Shown: positions 18,540 through 27,037, counted from the first letter of the stretch. The stretch is 62,301 bases of DNA from an uncultured Oscillospiraceae bacterium (GCA_947630755.1 CANRIU010000009.1:1-62301), one strand, 5' to 3'. A program made the numbers and translations. The notes: generated from the sequence alone by a model not told the origin.

Positions 18540-19541
18540 TTATTCCGGCAGGTAGTCGTTTGTAAATCCGGTGTTCTCGGGGATCGGCGACTCCACAAGG
18601 TCGTTGTCGTTGAGCCATGTGTAGAATCCGTTCCACCGCTCCGGGTCCATGTAGCCCCAGCGCTCCACCTCGGCCTTGTACTGCCCGGCGAGCCACTTCT
18701 GGCTCTCCCGCACGAGCTCCGCGTTGGACTCAAGCTCCGGCACAGCCTCGAGGAGTATGTCGGCCGCCTCCTCCGGGTTCTCTATGGCGTACTCGTAGCC
18801 CCTCTTCGCCGCCTCCAAAAACGCCCTCGCGGCGTCGGGGTCGTCCTTCAAAAAGTCGTTGTTCGCGATAAGGACCGGCGTGTAGTAGTCGAACACCGGG
18901 TCGATGTCCGCGAAGGCGAAGTAGTCCGTGTCGAGCCCCGCCACCTGGCAGGCGACTCCCGCCCAGCCGTAGAAGATCCATATCGAGTCCACCTGATTCG
19001 TGCTCAGCGCCGTGACCTCGTCGGTGACGTTGGAGGGTATGAGCTGCACGTTGTCAAAATTCCCTCCGTCGGCCTCCACCACCCGCCGGAGCGTGGCCTT
19101 CTCCACATCCAGGTCCCAGGTCGCGTAGGTGTGCCCCTCCATTCCCGCGGGGTGGTCGATGCCCTCCCCGGCGCGGCTGACGATGCCGGAGGTGTTGTGC
19201 TGTATCACCGCCGCCACGGCTGTTATGGGCAGCGGCGCGCTCCCGACCAGCGCCGGGGCCATGGTGTCCTGGAAGGACACGCCGAACTGCGCCCTGTTCG
19301 TCGCCACGAGAAGCTCCGTGGAGTCCTCCGAGGGCTGCACGATGGTCACATTCAGCCCCGCCTCCTCAAACCACCCCTTGGCCTTGGCGACGTAGATCCC
19401 CGTGTGGTTCGTGTTGGGCGTCCAGTCCAGGGCGAAGGTCACGTCCTGAAGCTTCTCCTCCTCCCCGTCGGCGGCGGTGCCGCAGGCGGAGATCCCCAGC
19501 ACGAGGGCCAGGGACAGTGCAAGTGCGATTATCTTTTTCAT
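18540..19541 (-). CDS. thiY: Thiamine-precursor binding lipoprotein (ThiY-like, NMT1/THI5 family)
   Basis: Substrate-binding protein of the importer. The 333 residues begin with a lipoprotein signal peptide and lipobox LGISAC (Cys20), so it is tethered outside the membrane. The body fits the NMT1/THI5-like family (FALDWTPNTNHTGIYVAKAKGWF). Start ATG at 19541 has GGAGGT 8 nt upstream; an in-frame ATG at 19556 would overlap that site. Family members bind formyl-aminopyrimidine or HMP-type compounds. Confidence 0.9.
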   Translation of the reverse strand: MKKIIALALSLALVLGISACGTAADGEEEKLQDVTFALDWTPNTNHTGIYVAKAKGWFEEAGLNVTIVQPSEDSTELLVATNRAQFGVSFQDTMAPALVGSAPLPITAVAAVIQHNTSGIVSRAGEGIDHPAGMEGHTYATWDLDVEKATLRRVVEADGGNFDNVQLIPSNVTDEVTALSTNQVDSIWIFYGWAGVACQVAGLDTDYFAFADIDPVFDYYTPVLIANNDFLKDDPDAARAFLEAAKRGYEYAIENPEEAADILLEAVPELESNAELVRESQKWLAGQYKAEVERWGYMDPERWNGFYTWLNDNDLVESPIPENTGFTNDYLPE

Positions 19542-19576
19542 GCTTTTTACCTCCATGCGCTGCTGCGCAGATTTCT

Positions 19577-19618
19577 CCCCGCCCCGGGGCGGGGTCGGTC
19601 CCCCGGTTCCGGGGGGCC
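19577..19618 (-). other. Two tandem GC-rich hairpins between thiX and thiY
   Basis: A perfect 18-bp palindrome CCCCGCCCCGGGGCGGGG (19577-19594) and a 10-bp hairpin (19597-19618) directly follow the thiX stop. No T run follows. They could protect or process the mRNA so that the binding protein is made in excess. Confidence 0.6.
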
Positions 19619-20398
19619 TCAGCTTCTCTCCTGACGGGCCCGCCGCCAGGGGGTCAGCACCCTCTCCGCAAGGCCGATGAGCCCCATCAGCAGCAGAGAG
19701 ATAGCCGAAATAAGTATTATCACCGCGAACATCTTGTCAAAGGCGTAGGCGCTGCGCACCCGGGTCATGTACACCCCCAGCCCCGAGAAGCCCCCCAGCC
19801 ACTCGGCGATGACCGCCCCCACCACGCTGTACGCCGCGGCGATGCGCAGTCCCGAGAAAAACTGCGGTATGGCGGAGGGCAGCTTTATGTACCTGAATAT
19901 CTTCGCCCGCCCCGCGCCCATGGACCTCAAAAGGCTTATGGCGTCCGGGTCCGCCTCCCGAAATCCGTCGGTCAGCCCGACGGTCAGCGGGAAAAATGTG
20001 GTTATGACTATGAGCACCACCTTCGGCATCGTCTCATACCCGAACCACAGCACCAAAAGCGGCGCTATCGCCACCGTCGGTATGGTCTGGGTTATGACCA
20101 GCAGCGGGTAGAACGCCCTTCTCACAATTGGGAATGCGTCCATGGCCACGGCGAACACGAACCCCAGCCCCACGCCGATAAGCAGCCCCAGAAACGCCTC
20201 CTTCAGCGTCGTCACGGAGTTTGACATGAGAAGCCCAAAGTCCGATATGAACGCCCTCACCACCATGACGGGCGAGGGGAGCATGAAAGCCGGCACCAGC
20301 CCCAGGGACGACACCCCCTGCCACACCAGCACCAGCCCCGCCAGGGCCGCGGCCGCCGGGAGCTTATCCCTGATGGTGCTTTGCGGTTTTCTTTTCAA
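19619..20398 (-). CDS. thiX: ABC transporter permease (ThiX-like)
   Basis: A 259-residue inner-membrane permease with six predicted membrane spans and the BPD permease loop (EADPDAISLLRSMGAGRAKIF). It starts with TTG at 20398, inside the end of the preceding thiamine-binding gene (35-nt overlap), with GAGGTG 8 nt upstream, so translation is probably coupled. With ThiY and ThiZ it forms the precursor importer. Confidence 0.9.
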   Translation of the reverse strand: MKRKPQSTIRDKLPAAAALAGLVLVWQGVSSLGLVPAFMLPSPVMVVRAFISDFGLLMSNSVTTLKEAFLGLLIGVGLGFVFAVAMDAFPIVRRAFYPLLVITQTIPTVAIAPLLVLWFGYETMPKVVLIVITTFFPLTVGLTDGFREADPDAISLLRSMGAGRAKIFRYIKLPSAIPQFFSGLRIAAAYSVVGAVIAEWLGGFSGLGVYMTRVRSAYAFDKMFAVIILISAISLLLMGLIGLAERVLTPWRRARQERS

Positions 20399-20666
20399 TG
20401 GTTAGCACCTCGCCCTCGGGACGGTAGGTTATCTTCACATAGGCGGAGACCTCCGGCGCTCCGGCGCGGACGGCGACGTGCTGGCACTCCTTCACTATGT
20501 CCATGAGCTGGTCGTAGCTCTCCCCCTCGATGGCCGTCTCAAAGGGCCCCACATAGTAGTTAAGCCCCGTGGACTTTATATAGTCTATCACCTCGTCCAC
20601 TATCCGCACCAGCTCATCGTCGTTGGGCGCCTTGGGCAGGACCTGAATGGCCACGCTTGCTTTCAT
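20364..20666 (-). CDS. Thiamine-binding protein (MTH1187/YkoF family)
   Basis: A 100-residue single-domain member of the Thiamine_BP family (MTH1187-like), starting MKASVAIQVLPKAP. It is first gene after the TPP riboswitch and has AAGGAGGT upstream. The family binds thiamine or its HMP moiety in the cytoplasm; in this operon it probably holds the imported compound or assists the transporter. Confidence 0.88.
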   Translation of the reverse strand: MKASVAIQVLPKAPNDDELVRIVDEVIDYIKSTGLNYYVGPFETAIEGESYDQLMDIVKECQHVAVRAGAPEVSAYVKITYRPEGEVLTIEKKTAKHHQG

Positions 20667-20694
20667 GAAAATACCTCCTTAAATTAATAAAAAA

Positions 20695-20718
20695 TACGTC
20701 CGGCATATGCCGGACGTA
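20695..20718 (-). terminator. Riboswitch-controlled terminator
   Basis: A perfect 24-bp palindrome TACGTCCGGCAT/ATGCCGGACGTA followed on the minus strand by TTTTTTATT. It lies between the TPP aptamer and the first gene, as in transcription-terminating TPP switches. Confidence 0.88.
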
Positions 20719-20744
20719 AGAAAAAGGGCGCAAAGCTGTCCCCT

Positions 20745-20838
<94 letters not shown>

Positions 20839-20842
20839 TCTG

Positions 20843-20870
20843 ATTATAGCATATTTTTCCCGGTTGTCAA
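20843..20870 (-). promoter_or_regulatory. Promoter of the TPP-riboswitch operon
   Basis: A consensus promoter on the minus strand: TTGACA (20865-20870), 16-nt spacer, TATAAT (20843-20848). The -35 box overlaps the stop codon of the upstream nucleotidyltransferase gene. Confidence 0.88.
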
Positions 20871-21598
20871 CCCCGGGCGCGCAAAATGGCCTCCACCTGC
20901 CTCAACTGCTCCGGGGTGTTGACGCCGATGAGCTCCTCCCCCAGATTCCTGGCACAGACCCGCACCCGCTCCCCCCGGTCCTTCAGGATGCGCGGTATGT
21001 CGGTGAGGTAATATTCCCCCTGGGCGTTGTCCGTGCGAAGCTCCGACAGGGCGGAAACCAGCTTTTTAAAATCCGCGGCGATTATGCCGGAGTTGAGCTC
21101 CCGGCATTTTTTCTCCTCCGGGGTGCAGTCCCTGTCCTCAACTATGCGGTCAAAGTCCCCCCGCTCGTCCCGTATCACCCGCCCGAAGGGCAGCGGCTCC
21201 TCCGAGATCCCGGAGAGCACCGTGCAGGCTGCGCCGCTCCCGGTGTGCTCCCGCACAAGGGCCGCGTAGCTCTCCGCCCGCACAAGAGGCATATCCCCGC
21301 AGCATATGAGCACATCCCCGTCGTAATCCCCGAGGGCCGGGACGGCGCTCATCACCGCGTGCCCGGTGCCAAGCTGCTCCGTCTGCTCCGCGAAGGTCCA
21401 GCCGGGCAGTGCCTCCGTTATCCGCTCCTTTTTGTAGCCCACAACTATGACCGTGTCGCTTTTCCCGGTGGGCAGCGCCTCCAGCACCCAGGCGAGAAGT
21501 GGCCTCCCCAGGGCCGTGCGCATGGCCTTCGGAAGGTCGATGCCCTCCTGGGCAAGCCTCGTCCCCTTCCCCGCCGCCAAAACTATGGATTTTATCAT
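20867..21598 (-). CDS. Stand-alone NTP transferase, GlmU N-domain-like
   Basis: A 243-residue nucleotidyltransferase with SIVLAAGKGTR near the start and the QLGTGHAV motif typical of the uridyltransferase half of GlmU. The left-handed beta-helix acetyltransferase half is absent. It probably activates a sugar-1-phosphate; UDP-GlcNAc formation is possible but not shown. The ATG at 21598 follows GGAGT and lies 5 nt after prmA; an in-frame start at 21634 would overlap prmA. Confidence 0.85.
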   Translation of the reverse strand: MIKSIVLAAGKGTRLAQEGIDLPKAMRTALGRPLLAWVLEALPTGKSDTVIVVGYKKERITEALPGWTFAEQTEQLGTGHAVMSAVPALGDYDGDVLICCGDMPLVRAESYAALVREHTGSGAACTVLSGISEEPLPFGRVIRDERGDFDRIVEDRDCTPEEKKCRELNSGIIAADFKKLVSALSELRTDNAQGEYYLTDIPRILKDRGERVRVCARNLGEELIGVNTPEQLRQVEAILRARG

Positions 21599-21603
21599 AA
21601 TTT

Positions 21604-22548
21604 TTACTCCTTTGTATCGTCTTTCCCCCGGCATATGAAGGCGTGCCAGCCGTCCTTCGTCTTGTGCCCGGTTATCTCAAGCCCCGCGCCCTCAAGGGCC
21701 GCCCTGACCTCCCACTGACGCCCCTCAATGATCCCGGAGCATATGAACACGCCCTCCGGGCTTAAATACCCCGGGACCTTCGGCGACAGGGCGATTATCA
21801 CATCCGCCACTATGTTCATCAGCACAAGGTCAAACCGCTCCCCCCGGAGATACCCGTCAAGCTCCCTGTCGGAGAGCACGTCCCCCGCGAACACCGTGAG
21901 CCTGTCCGGTCCGATGCCGTTAAACCCCGCGTTCTCCATGACCACCTTCGGGGCCTTGTCGTCTATGTCCACCCCCACGGCCCGGCGCGCGCCGAGGAGC
22001 AGCGCCCCAATCGCCAGGATCCCGCTCCCGCACCCCAGGTCCAGCACCGTCCGGCCCCCGGCGTATTTCTCAAGCTCGGCAAGGCACAGCTGGGTGGTGG
22101 CATGGGACCCCGTCCCGAATATGAGCCCCGGGTCCAGTCGCAGCTCCACCCGCCCGGTCTCCGGCGCCCGGAGCCACTGGGGCACGATTATCAGCCTCTC
22201 CCCCACCTCGATGGGCTTGTAGTACTCCCGCCAGTTGTTCTCCCAGTCCTCGTCCCGGACCTGCCTTGGCAAAAGCTCCAGCTCCGGCAGCGCCCCGCCG
22301 AGACGTGAAAGCTCCGCCCTTCCGGCGTCGGAGTCCTCAAGGTAGAATTTCACCCGGCAGACTCCCTCCATGCCGCGCATGAAGTCCTCGTCCACATAGT
22401 CCCAGTATTTTTTGTTGTTTTCCAAAAATTCCTTTACATCCGCCTCGTCCTCGGTGATAAAGCCCTCCACGCCCAGCGCCGTGAGGCGGTCGGTGACGGA
22501 CTCAAGCTTCTCGTGGGAGGTGTTTACGGTTATCTCCAGCCAGTTCAT
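21604..22548 (-). CDS. prmA: Ribosomal protein L11 methyltransferase
   Basis: SAM-dependent methyltransferase that trimethylates ribosomal protein L11. 314 residues. The N-terminal L11-recognition domain is followed by the SAM fold with VLDLGCGSGILAIGA, the acidic VGVDID loop and LMNIVADVI. The FGTGSHATTQLCL segment is diagnostic for PrmA. It is first gene of a two-gene unit with the nucleotidyltransferase. Confidence 0.95.
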   Translation of the reverse strand: MNWLEITVNTSHEKLESVTDRLTALGVEGFITEDEADVKEFLENNKKYWDYVDEDFMRGMEGVCRVKFYLEDSDAGRAELSRLGGALPELELLPRQVRDEDWENNWREYYKPIEVGERLIIVPQWLRAPETGRVELRLDPGLIFGTGSHATTQLCLAELEKYAGGRTVLDLGCGSGILAIGALLLGARRAVGVDIDDKAPKVVMENAGFNGIGPDRLTVFAGDVLSDRELDGYLRGERFDLVLMNIVADVIIALSPKVPGYLSPEGVFICSGIIEGRQWEVRAALEGAGLEITGHKTKDGWHAFICRGKDDTKE

Positions 22549-22627
22549 AATTACCTCTTCAAAAAATGATTATTTGCAGCTATCATATCACAAACTAACG
22601 GCGATTACAACGAAAGGAGCGGAGAAA

Positions 22628-23068
22628 ATGGCTGAAAATAATGTTGACATCGCCGTTTTGAACTCTGTCTACCGCAACGCCCGCACCGGAGCCCAGTCGA
22701 TAACCGACCTTCTGCCCCGGGCCGGGGACAGCTCCTTCGTCTCTGACCTTGAGACCCAGAAGAAGGAGTACGAGTCCATCGGCGGCGAGGCCGCGGCGCG
22801 GATAGTTAGCCTCGGCGGCGAGCCGGAGAGCGTCAGCGAGATGCAAAAGCTGGGCATGAAGATGGGCGTCACCATGAACACCATGATGAACGACGAGACC
22901 GAGCACCTGGCGGAGCTTATGATAAAGGGCTCCAACATGGGCATAATCCAGATGACAAAGGTGATAAACGGCCACCGGGACGCCTCCCCGGAGACACTGG
23001 GCCTCGCCCAGAAGCTCATAACCTGCGAGCACGACAATATAACCCGCCTCAAGACCTACCTCAAATAA
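22628..23068 (+). CDS. Four-helix, ferritin-like small protein
   Basis: A 146-residue, helix-rich soluble protein with acidic and methionine-rich stretches (MQKLGMKMGVTMNTMMNDETEH). The pattern of Glu/His positions (YESIGGEAA, DETEHLAEL, CEHDNITRL) suggests a ferritin-like four-helix bundle, related in style to DUF2383/PA2169-type proteins, but no family can be fixed by eye. The start ATG at 22628 follows AAGGAGCGGAG. Function unknown. Confidence 0.65.
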   Translation: MAENNVDIAVLNSVYRNARTGAQSITDLLPRAGDSSFVSDLETQKKEYESIGGEAAARIVSLGGEPESVSEMQKLGMKMGVTMNTMMNDETEHLAELMIKGSNMGIIQMTKVINGHRDASPETLGLAQKLITCEHDNITRLKTYLK

Positions 23069-23082
23069 AGAAAAAAGCAAAA

Positions 23083-23111
23083 GTCCGCCCACGAATATCC
23101 CGTGGGCGGAC
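23083..23111. terminator. Terminator between convergent genes
   Basis: GTCCGCCCACG (23083-23093) pairs with CGTGGGCGGAC (23101-23111). The A-rich left flank gives a T run on the minus strand, so it best terminates the YitT-2 transcript. Confidence 0.7.
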
Positions 23112-23134
23112 ACAGCTTATCCGGAAACACAGTA

Positions 23135-24040
23135 TCACTCGGATTTTCTCACAATATCCGCAACATTTTGCAGTGAAATAAATGCATTACTGTCAATGCC
23201 TGTAACGATTTTCTTCAGCTTGTTGATTTGAAAGTGATTGACTATAAAATAAATGATCTGTTTTTCGTTTTTGGAATAACCTCCCATTGCGTTGACTATC
23301 GTCCCGCCCGCTTTGAATGTCTCTGACAATTCTGCGGAGATCTTATCGGCTTTATTGGTGACGATCATCGCGCACATTGACCTGTCGAAGCCTTCTACAA
23401 TGAAATCTACCGTTTTTGAGCCGACATAGTATGTAACGATGGAGTAAAGAGGCAGGATCCAGCTGTGGATAACCACGCCGCAGACTATATAGAGGAGTAT
23501 GTTAAAGGCCAGCACAAATGTGCCGATGGAAATGCCGATCCTTTTTGCAAATATAACCGATAATACATCGAGGCCGTCGATAGCTCCGCCAAAACGGATA
23601 GTCAGGCCGCTTCCGATTCCCGAAATAACGCCTCCGAATACCGCGCACAGGAGCAGATCCGATCCCGCCAAAGGAGAGACAAAATCAACATCAATGGGCA
23701 GCACATGCATGATAAGGAATGACGCCAGTGAATATACTCCGATAGCGAATAGCGAATTTATTGTAAAGACCAGTCCCTGCTTTTTTAATCCGAACATAAA
23801 AACCGGGAAATTTAGAATGATGAGGAAAACTGAAAGAGTGAGCATCGGCGGAGTGAGCTGATCGAGAAGCATGGAAAGTCCGGATATTCCGCTGTCGTAC
23901 AGCCTTACCGGAAACAGGAACAGCGAAACTCCAAACGCGTTCACAATTCCGGCAATCGCCAAAAGGAACAGGTTGATCGGCCTTAATTCCTTCAATTCTT
24001 TCCTGAGCTTCATCTTTTGTTCATGCCATTTTGTCTTCAT
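23135..24040 (-). CDS. YitT-family membrane protein, second copy
   Basis: A 301-residue YitT protein (membrane domain to about residue 205, then DUF2179, MCAMIVTNKADKIS...). It is a distant paralogue of the protein at 16243-17103. Base composition is much AT-richer than the surrounding DNA, with codons such as ATA, AAT and GAT common, which suggests a separate origin. The start has AAGGAGAGC upstream. Confidence 0.9.
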   Translation of the reverse strand: MKTKWHEQKMKLRKELKELRPINLFLLAIAGIVNAFGVSLFLFPVRLYDSGISGLSMLLDQLTPPMLTLSVFLIILNFPVFMFGLKKQGLVFTINSLFAIGVYSLASFLIMHVLPIDVDFVSPLAGSDLLLCAVFGGVISGIGSGLTIRFGGAIDGLDVLSVIFAKRIGISIGTFVLAFNILLYIVCGVVIHSWILPLYSIVTYYVGSKTVDFIVEGFDRSMCAMIVTNKADKISAELSETFKAGGTIVNAMGGYSKNEKQIIYFIVNHFQINKLKKIVTGIDSNAFISLQNVADIVRKSE

Positions 24041-24080
24041 GTGCTCTCCTTATTCTTTTCATTGTCTGCCGCTCCGATTA

Positions 24081-24152
24081 TCGGCGGCATGTGCGTCGGA
24101 AAAAATCCGCACGTCCCCCTTGGCATCGAAAGCCCACCGGACTTTCGAGCCA
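24081..24152 (-). repeat. Structured repeat family, shortened copy
   Basis: On the minus strand: a head hairpin with TCGAAAG/CTTTCGA arms (24121-24152), then GGGGGACGTGCGG, then TTTTTTCCGACG and the core CGACGCACATGCCGCCG. It has the order of blocks found in the 31885-32088 element but lacks the central stem-loop. Confidence 0.7.
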
Positions 24153-24156
24153 TCCC

Positions 24157-25431
24157 TTATCCCTCTCCCATCAGGGGGTGGAAATAAGGCGCGGGCTCCG
24201 GACCCACATAGAGCCCGAAGGCGTCGCATATCCAGCACATGTCTATTGGGATGTGGTCAACGGGCAGGTCCACTCTCGCCCACTGGTGGCAGTACTGGTT
24301 CTCGTTGACATGCTCATATGGAAGCCCCAGCATATTGAGGCACAGCCCCACCGCCCTTGTGGCCCCGGCGCAGGAGGCGACGTGGAGCACAAAGAAGCCG
24401 TAGGGGTCGTTGTAGTGCTTCTCCTCCATGGAGTATTCTACATACTTCTCCGTCAGTCTGCGAAGCGCCACGGCAATGCCGCAAAGCTGCGTCTCACAGG
24501 GGAGGTTCGCCAAGGGCGTCACTATCTTCAGCGCCTCGTCGTAGGCGGCCTGGAGCTCCGCGTCAGTCATGCGCTTTTTGATGCTCTTAAGATCAGCCAG
24601 CTCGTCCACCGGGACGATGGACACAGGCCGCCGCTCCAATGTGAAGGTCTTTCTGAGGGCGGGCTCCACCGTTCGGCTTATTATCGCCGCGGCCTCGCTG
24701 CGAAGGATCTCGCTTTTCGGGTTAAAAGTCCCGTACTTGTCGCTGCCCGTAAGGACCCCCGCCCGATAGAGGCGGTACACGGCTGAGTACCTCGCCTCGG
24801 TGTACTCAAACCACCCGGGAACACACATCTCCTCCAGAAAGCTGTACATCACCATGGCGGAGTCCGTCCCCACGTCCACCCCGGCGGCGTCCAGAGCGGT
24901 GAGGGCGTCCTCCATGTAGTTAAAGGGCAGGTTCGGAATAATATTGTCCGGAATCTCGTTTATCCCGGGAAGCGCCCAGTCGGGGACGGCGTTGCTTATG
25001 AGCAGGGCGAATACCTCCCGGCTCACCTCCTCGGAGTAGTCGGTGGATATGTTCGGGTCGTATATCCCCTTCTCGATGGCGTAGTCCACATAGGGCCTGT
25101 ACCATGTCCCCTCGGTGGAGAAGTCGCTCTCAAGACCGTTGTAAAGCTCATAGAGCCGCACGGCGACCTTTATGGTCTGGGCGATGGTCATGTTCCCCCT
25201 GGGGTTGAAGGTGGTGTCCGTTGACCCGTCCATAAGGCCGAACTCATAGACCGACTTCACATTTTCCGCGTACCAGCTGGTGTCATTCACATCGGTGAAC
25301 TGTCCCCCGTACTCCCTGACCCTCTCCGGCGCGGGGCCCGTCTCCCCCTCCGCCGCGAGGGCACAGGGGCAGAGCGGGAGCATCATGATCCCCGCCAGAA
25401 AAGCCGCCAGAGTTTTCTTAAATTTCTTCAT
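24157..25431 (-). CDS. Secreted SLH-domain protein with transglutaminase-like domain
   Basis: A 424-residue exoprotein. A signal peptide (about 1-27) is followed by SLH-like repeats (FTDVNDTSWYAENVKSVYEFG and similar, about 45-270), which anchor proteins to cell-wall polymers. The C-terminal 110 residues look like a transglutaminase-like fold with a Cys (SCAGATRAVGLCL, near residue 357), His (YCHQWARVDL) and Asp (IPIDMCW) in the usual order. It may be a cell-surface protease or amidase. The start ATG at 25431 follows GGGGGGAGA. Confidence 0.8.
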   Translation of the reverse strand: MKKFKKTLAAFLAGIMMLPLCPCALAAEGETGPAPERVREYGGQFTDVNDTSWYAENVKSVYEFGLMDGSTDTTFNPRGNMTIAQTIKVAVRLYELYNGLESDFSTEGTWYRPYVDYAIEKGIYDPNISTDYSEEVSREVFALLISNAVPDWALPGINEIPDNIIPNLPFNYMEDALTALDAAGVDVGTDSAMVMYSFLEEMCVPGWFEYTEARYSAVYRLYRAGVLTGSDKYGTFNPKSEILRSEAAAIISRTVEPALRKTFTLERRPVSIVPVDELADLKSIKKRMTDAELQAAYDEALKIVTPLANLPCETQLCGIAVALRRLTEKYVEYSMEEKHYNDPYGFFVLHVASCAGATRAVGLCLNMLGLPYEHVNENQYCHQWARVDLPVDHIPIDMCWICDAFGLYVGPEPAPYFHPLMGEG

Positions 25432-25547
25432 TTTTCTCCCCCCGATCGTATTTTTTCATGCACGGACATATGAATTTTATCAATTTATCCCAAAGAAATC
25501 AATAAATTTTTTTATCTCTTTTTGCCTGCGTCGATTTTTTCATGGAC

Positions 25548-25900
25548 TTAAAGTATTTTTTTATTATTTTGAGGGAACTTCTTCACACAATGCCTCATGA
25601 ACACGGCTGACGAGTATGTGCTGTGCTCCTTGAAGGCCTCAAGGATGCGGAAGCGGCTGTACTCGTCAAGGAAGGTGTACTGGAAATAGTCGCCGCACTC
25701 CTTCGCCTCCTGAGCCGCCTCACCCACAAGGCAGGAGGCTGGGACGAACTTCACATCTATCTGCACCCTCTGGCCCGAATGGTCCATCTGCTCATAGGGC
25801 TTTGGGATATACTTGGGGTTGGGCGTTTTTAAGGCCATCTGGCCGCGTTTTCGCAGGAACCTGTACAGGCCCGAAGCGAACAGATGTACCCGCCTTTCGG
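25548..25900 (-). pseudogene. IS481/IS3-type transposase fragment
   Basis: The 96-residue frame contains the integrase-core segment PNPKYIPKPYEQMDHSGQ... and EYSRFRILEAFKEHSTYSS, typical of IS481-like transposases. The frame continues upstream without a proper start, and the C-terminal half with the last catalytic residues is missing. It is a dead remnant. Confidence 0.8.
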
Positions 25901-25946
25901 TTTGGTCTCAGCAGCTTTACCTTAACACGGGTACTTCCTGTTCGCT
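25875..25946. repeat. Imperfect inverted repeat beside the IS remnant
   Basis: AGCGAACAGATGTACCCG (25875-25892) and CGGGTACTTCCTGTTCGCT (25928-25946) are near complements about 35 bp apart. It lies at the 5' edge of the transposase fragment. Confidence 0.6.
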
Positions 25947-26020
25947 ACCTTTTTCTTCTTATCTGTTATACATCATTGTAAACCATACAGGGACTAAAAG
26001 TATTTTTTTATAATTTTCTC

Positions 26021-26049
26021 TTGACAATTTATCAGCTCTTTGATATACT
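26021..26049 (+). promoter_or_regulatory. infC operon promoter
   Basis: Perfect TTGACA (26021-26026), 17-nt spacer, TATACT (26044-26049). It gives a leader of about 140 nt before infC. Confidence 0.88.
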
Positions 26050-26148
26050 TTTCTGGCAAAAACAAAGAAGAAACGGCATCGTTTCTCACCGGCTCATGTC
26101 TGAAGTCGGTCAAAAGCGTGATTTCCGGTCCATTTCAGGGCCTTTTGC

Positions 26149-26175
26149 GCGGGTGCCGTTTGGCATCCGCTTTTT
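26149..26175 (+). terminator. Attenuator hairpin in the infC leader
   Basis: GCGGGTGCC (26149-26157) pairs with GGCATCCGC (26162-26170), then TTTTT. It lies just before the infC ribosome binding site. This fits the known L20-dependent leader control of infC-rpmI-rplT in Firmicutes; the full leader fold was not worked out here. Confidence 0.7.
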
Positions 26176-26194
26176 CATTTCGGAGGTGTTCATA

Positions 26195-26713
26195 ATCGCT
26201 AACCTGACTCACCAGATCAATGACGAGATAACCGACGCCGAGGTGCGCCTCATCGGCGAGGACGGCGCGCAGCTTGGTATAATGTCCTCCAGAGCGGCCC
26301 TCGAGGTCGCCGAGGGCAAGGGGATGGACCTTGTGAAAATCTCCCCCAACGCCACGCCCCCGGTGTGCAGGATAATGGACTACGGCAAGTACCGCTTCGA
26401 GCAGACAAAGCGCGAGAAGGAGGCCCGCCGCAACCAGCACATCATTGAGATAAAAGAGATCCGCATGTCCCCGGGCATTGCGGACAATGACTTCAATGTC
26501 AAGCTCAAAAACGGGCAGAAGTTTTTGAAGGACGGCGACCGTCTCAAGGTCTCCGTGCGCTTCCGCGGCCGTGAGATGGCCCACACCTCCATCGGCGAGG
26601 ACCTGCTTCTGCGCTATGCCGCCGAGTGTGCCGAGATGGCGAGCCTTGACAAGCAGCCCAAGCTCGAGGGGCGGAATATGAGCATATTCCTCTCCCCGAA
26701 GCCCAACAAGTGA
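26195..26713 (+). CDS. infC: Translation initiation factor IF-3
   Basis: Binds the 30S subunit and checks the start codon. The 172-residue protein covers both IF-3 domains (NDEITDAEVRLIGEDG; KEIRMSPGIADNDFNVK). There is no ATG, GTG or TTG at the expected place: after GGAGGT (26182-26187) come ATA (26192) and ATC (26195), followed by GCTAACCTG. A rare start codon is the hallmark of infC and supports autoregulation; ATC has the better spacing (7 nt), ATA cannot be excluded. Confidence 0.95.
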   Translation: MANLTHQINDEITDAEVRLIGEDGAQLGIMSSRAALEVAEGKGMDLVKISPNATPPVCRIMDYGKYRFEQTKREKEARRNQHIIEIKEIRMSPGIADNDFNVKLKNGQKFLKDGDRLKVSVRFRGREMAHTSIGEDLLLRYAAECAEMASLDKQPKLEGRNMSIFLSPKPNK

Positions 26714-26825
26714 GCCCATTTTGCCGTGCCGCCCCGCCGCGGCGCAGCGATGGAAGTATATTGCCGCACTTTATCGTGCGTTAATAGGCGGTACACCGCC
26801 AAATTCATGGAAGGAGTAACCAAAG

Positions 26826-27023
26826 ATGCCCAAGATCAAGACCCACAGCGGCGCGAAGAAGAGATTCAATCTCACCAAGACCGGCAAGGTCAAACGCGCC
26901 CACGCATACAAGAGCCACATCCTGAACAAGAAAACCACCAAGCGCAAGAGAGGCCTCCGCAAGGGAACCTACGCCGATGTCACCAACGAAGCGGCGATCA
27001 AGCGCATGATCCTGTATAAATAA
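26826..27023 (+). CDS. rpmI: 50S ribosomal protein L35
   Basis: 65 residues, full length, starting [14 protein letters not shown], with the very basic composition of L35. Second gene of the infC operon; a GGAAGGAG-like site precedes it. It lies 112 nt after infC. Confidence 0.98.
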   Translation: MPKIKTHSGAKKRFNLTKTGKVKRAHAYKSHILNKKTTKRKRGLRKGTYADVTNEAAIKRMILYK

Positions 27024-27037
27024 GGAGGTCACATAAG

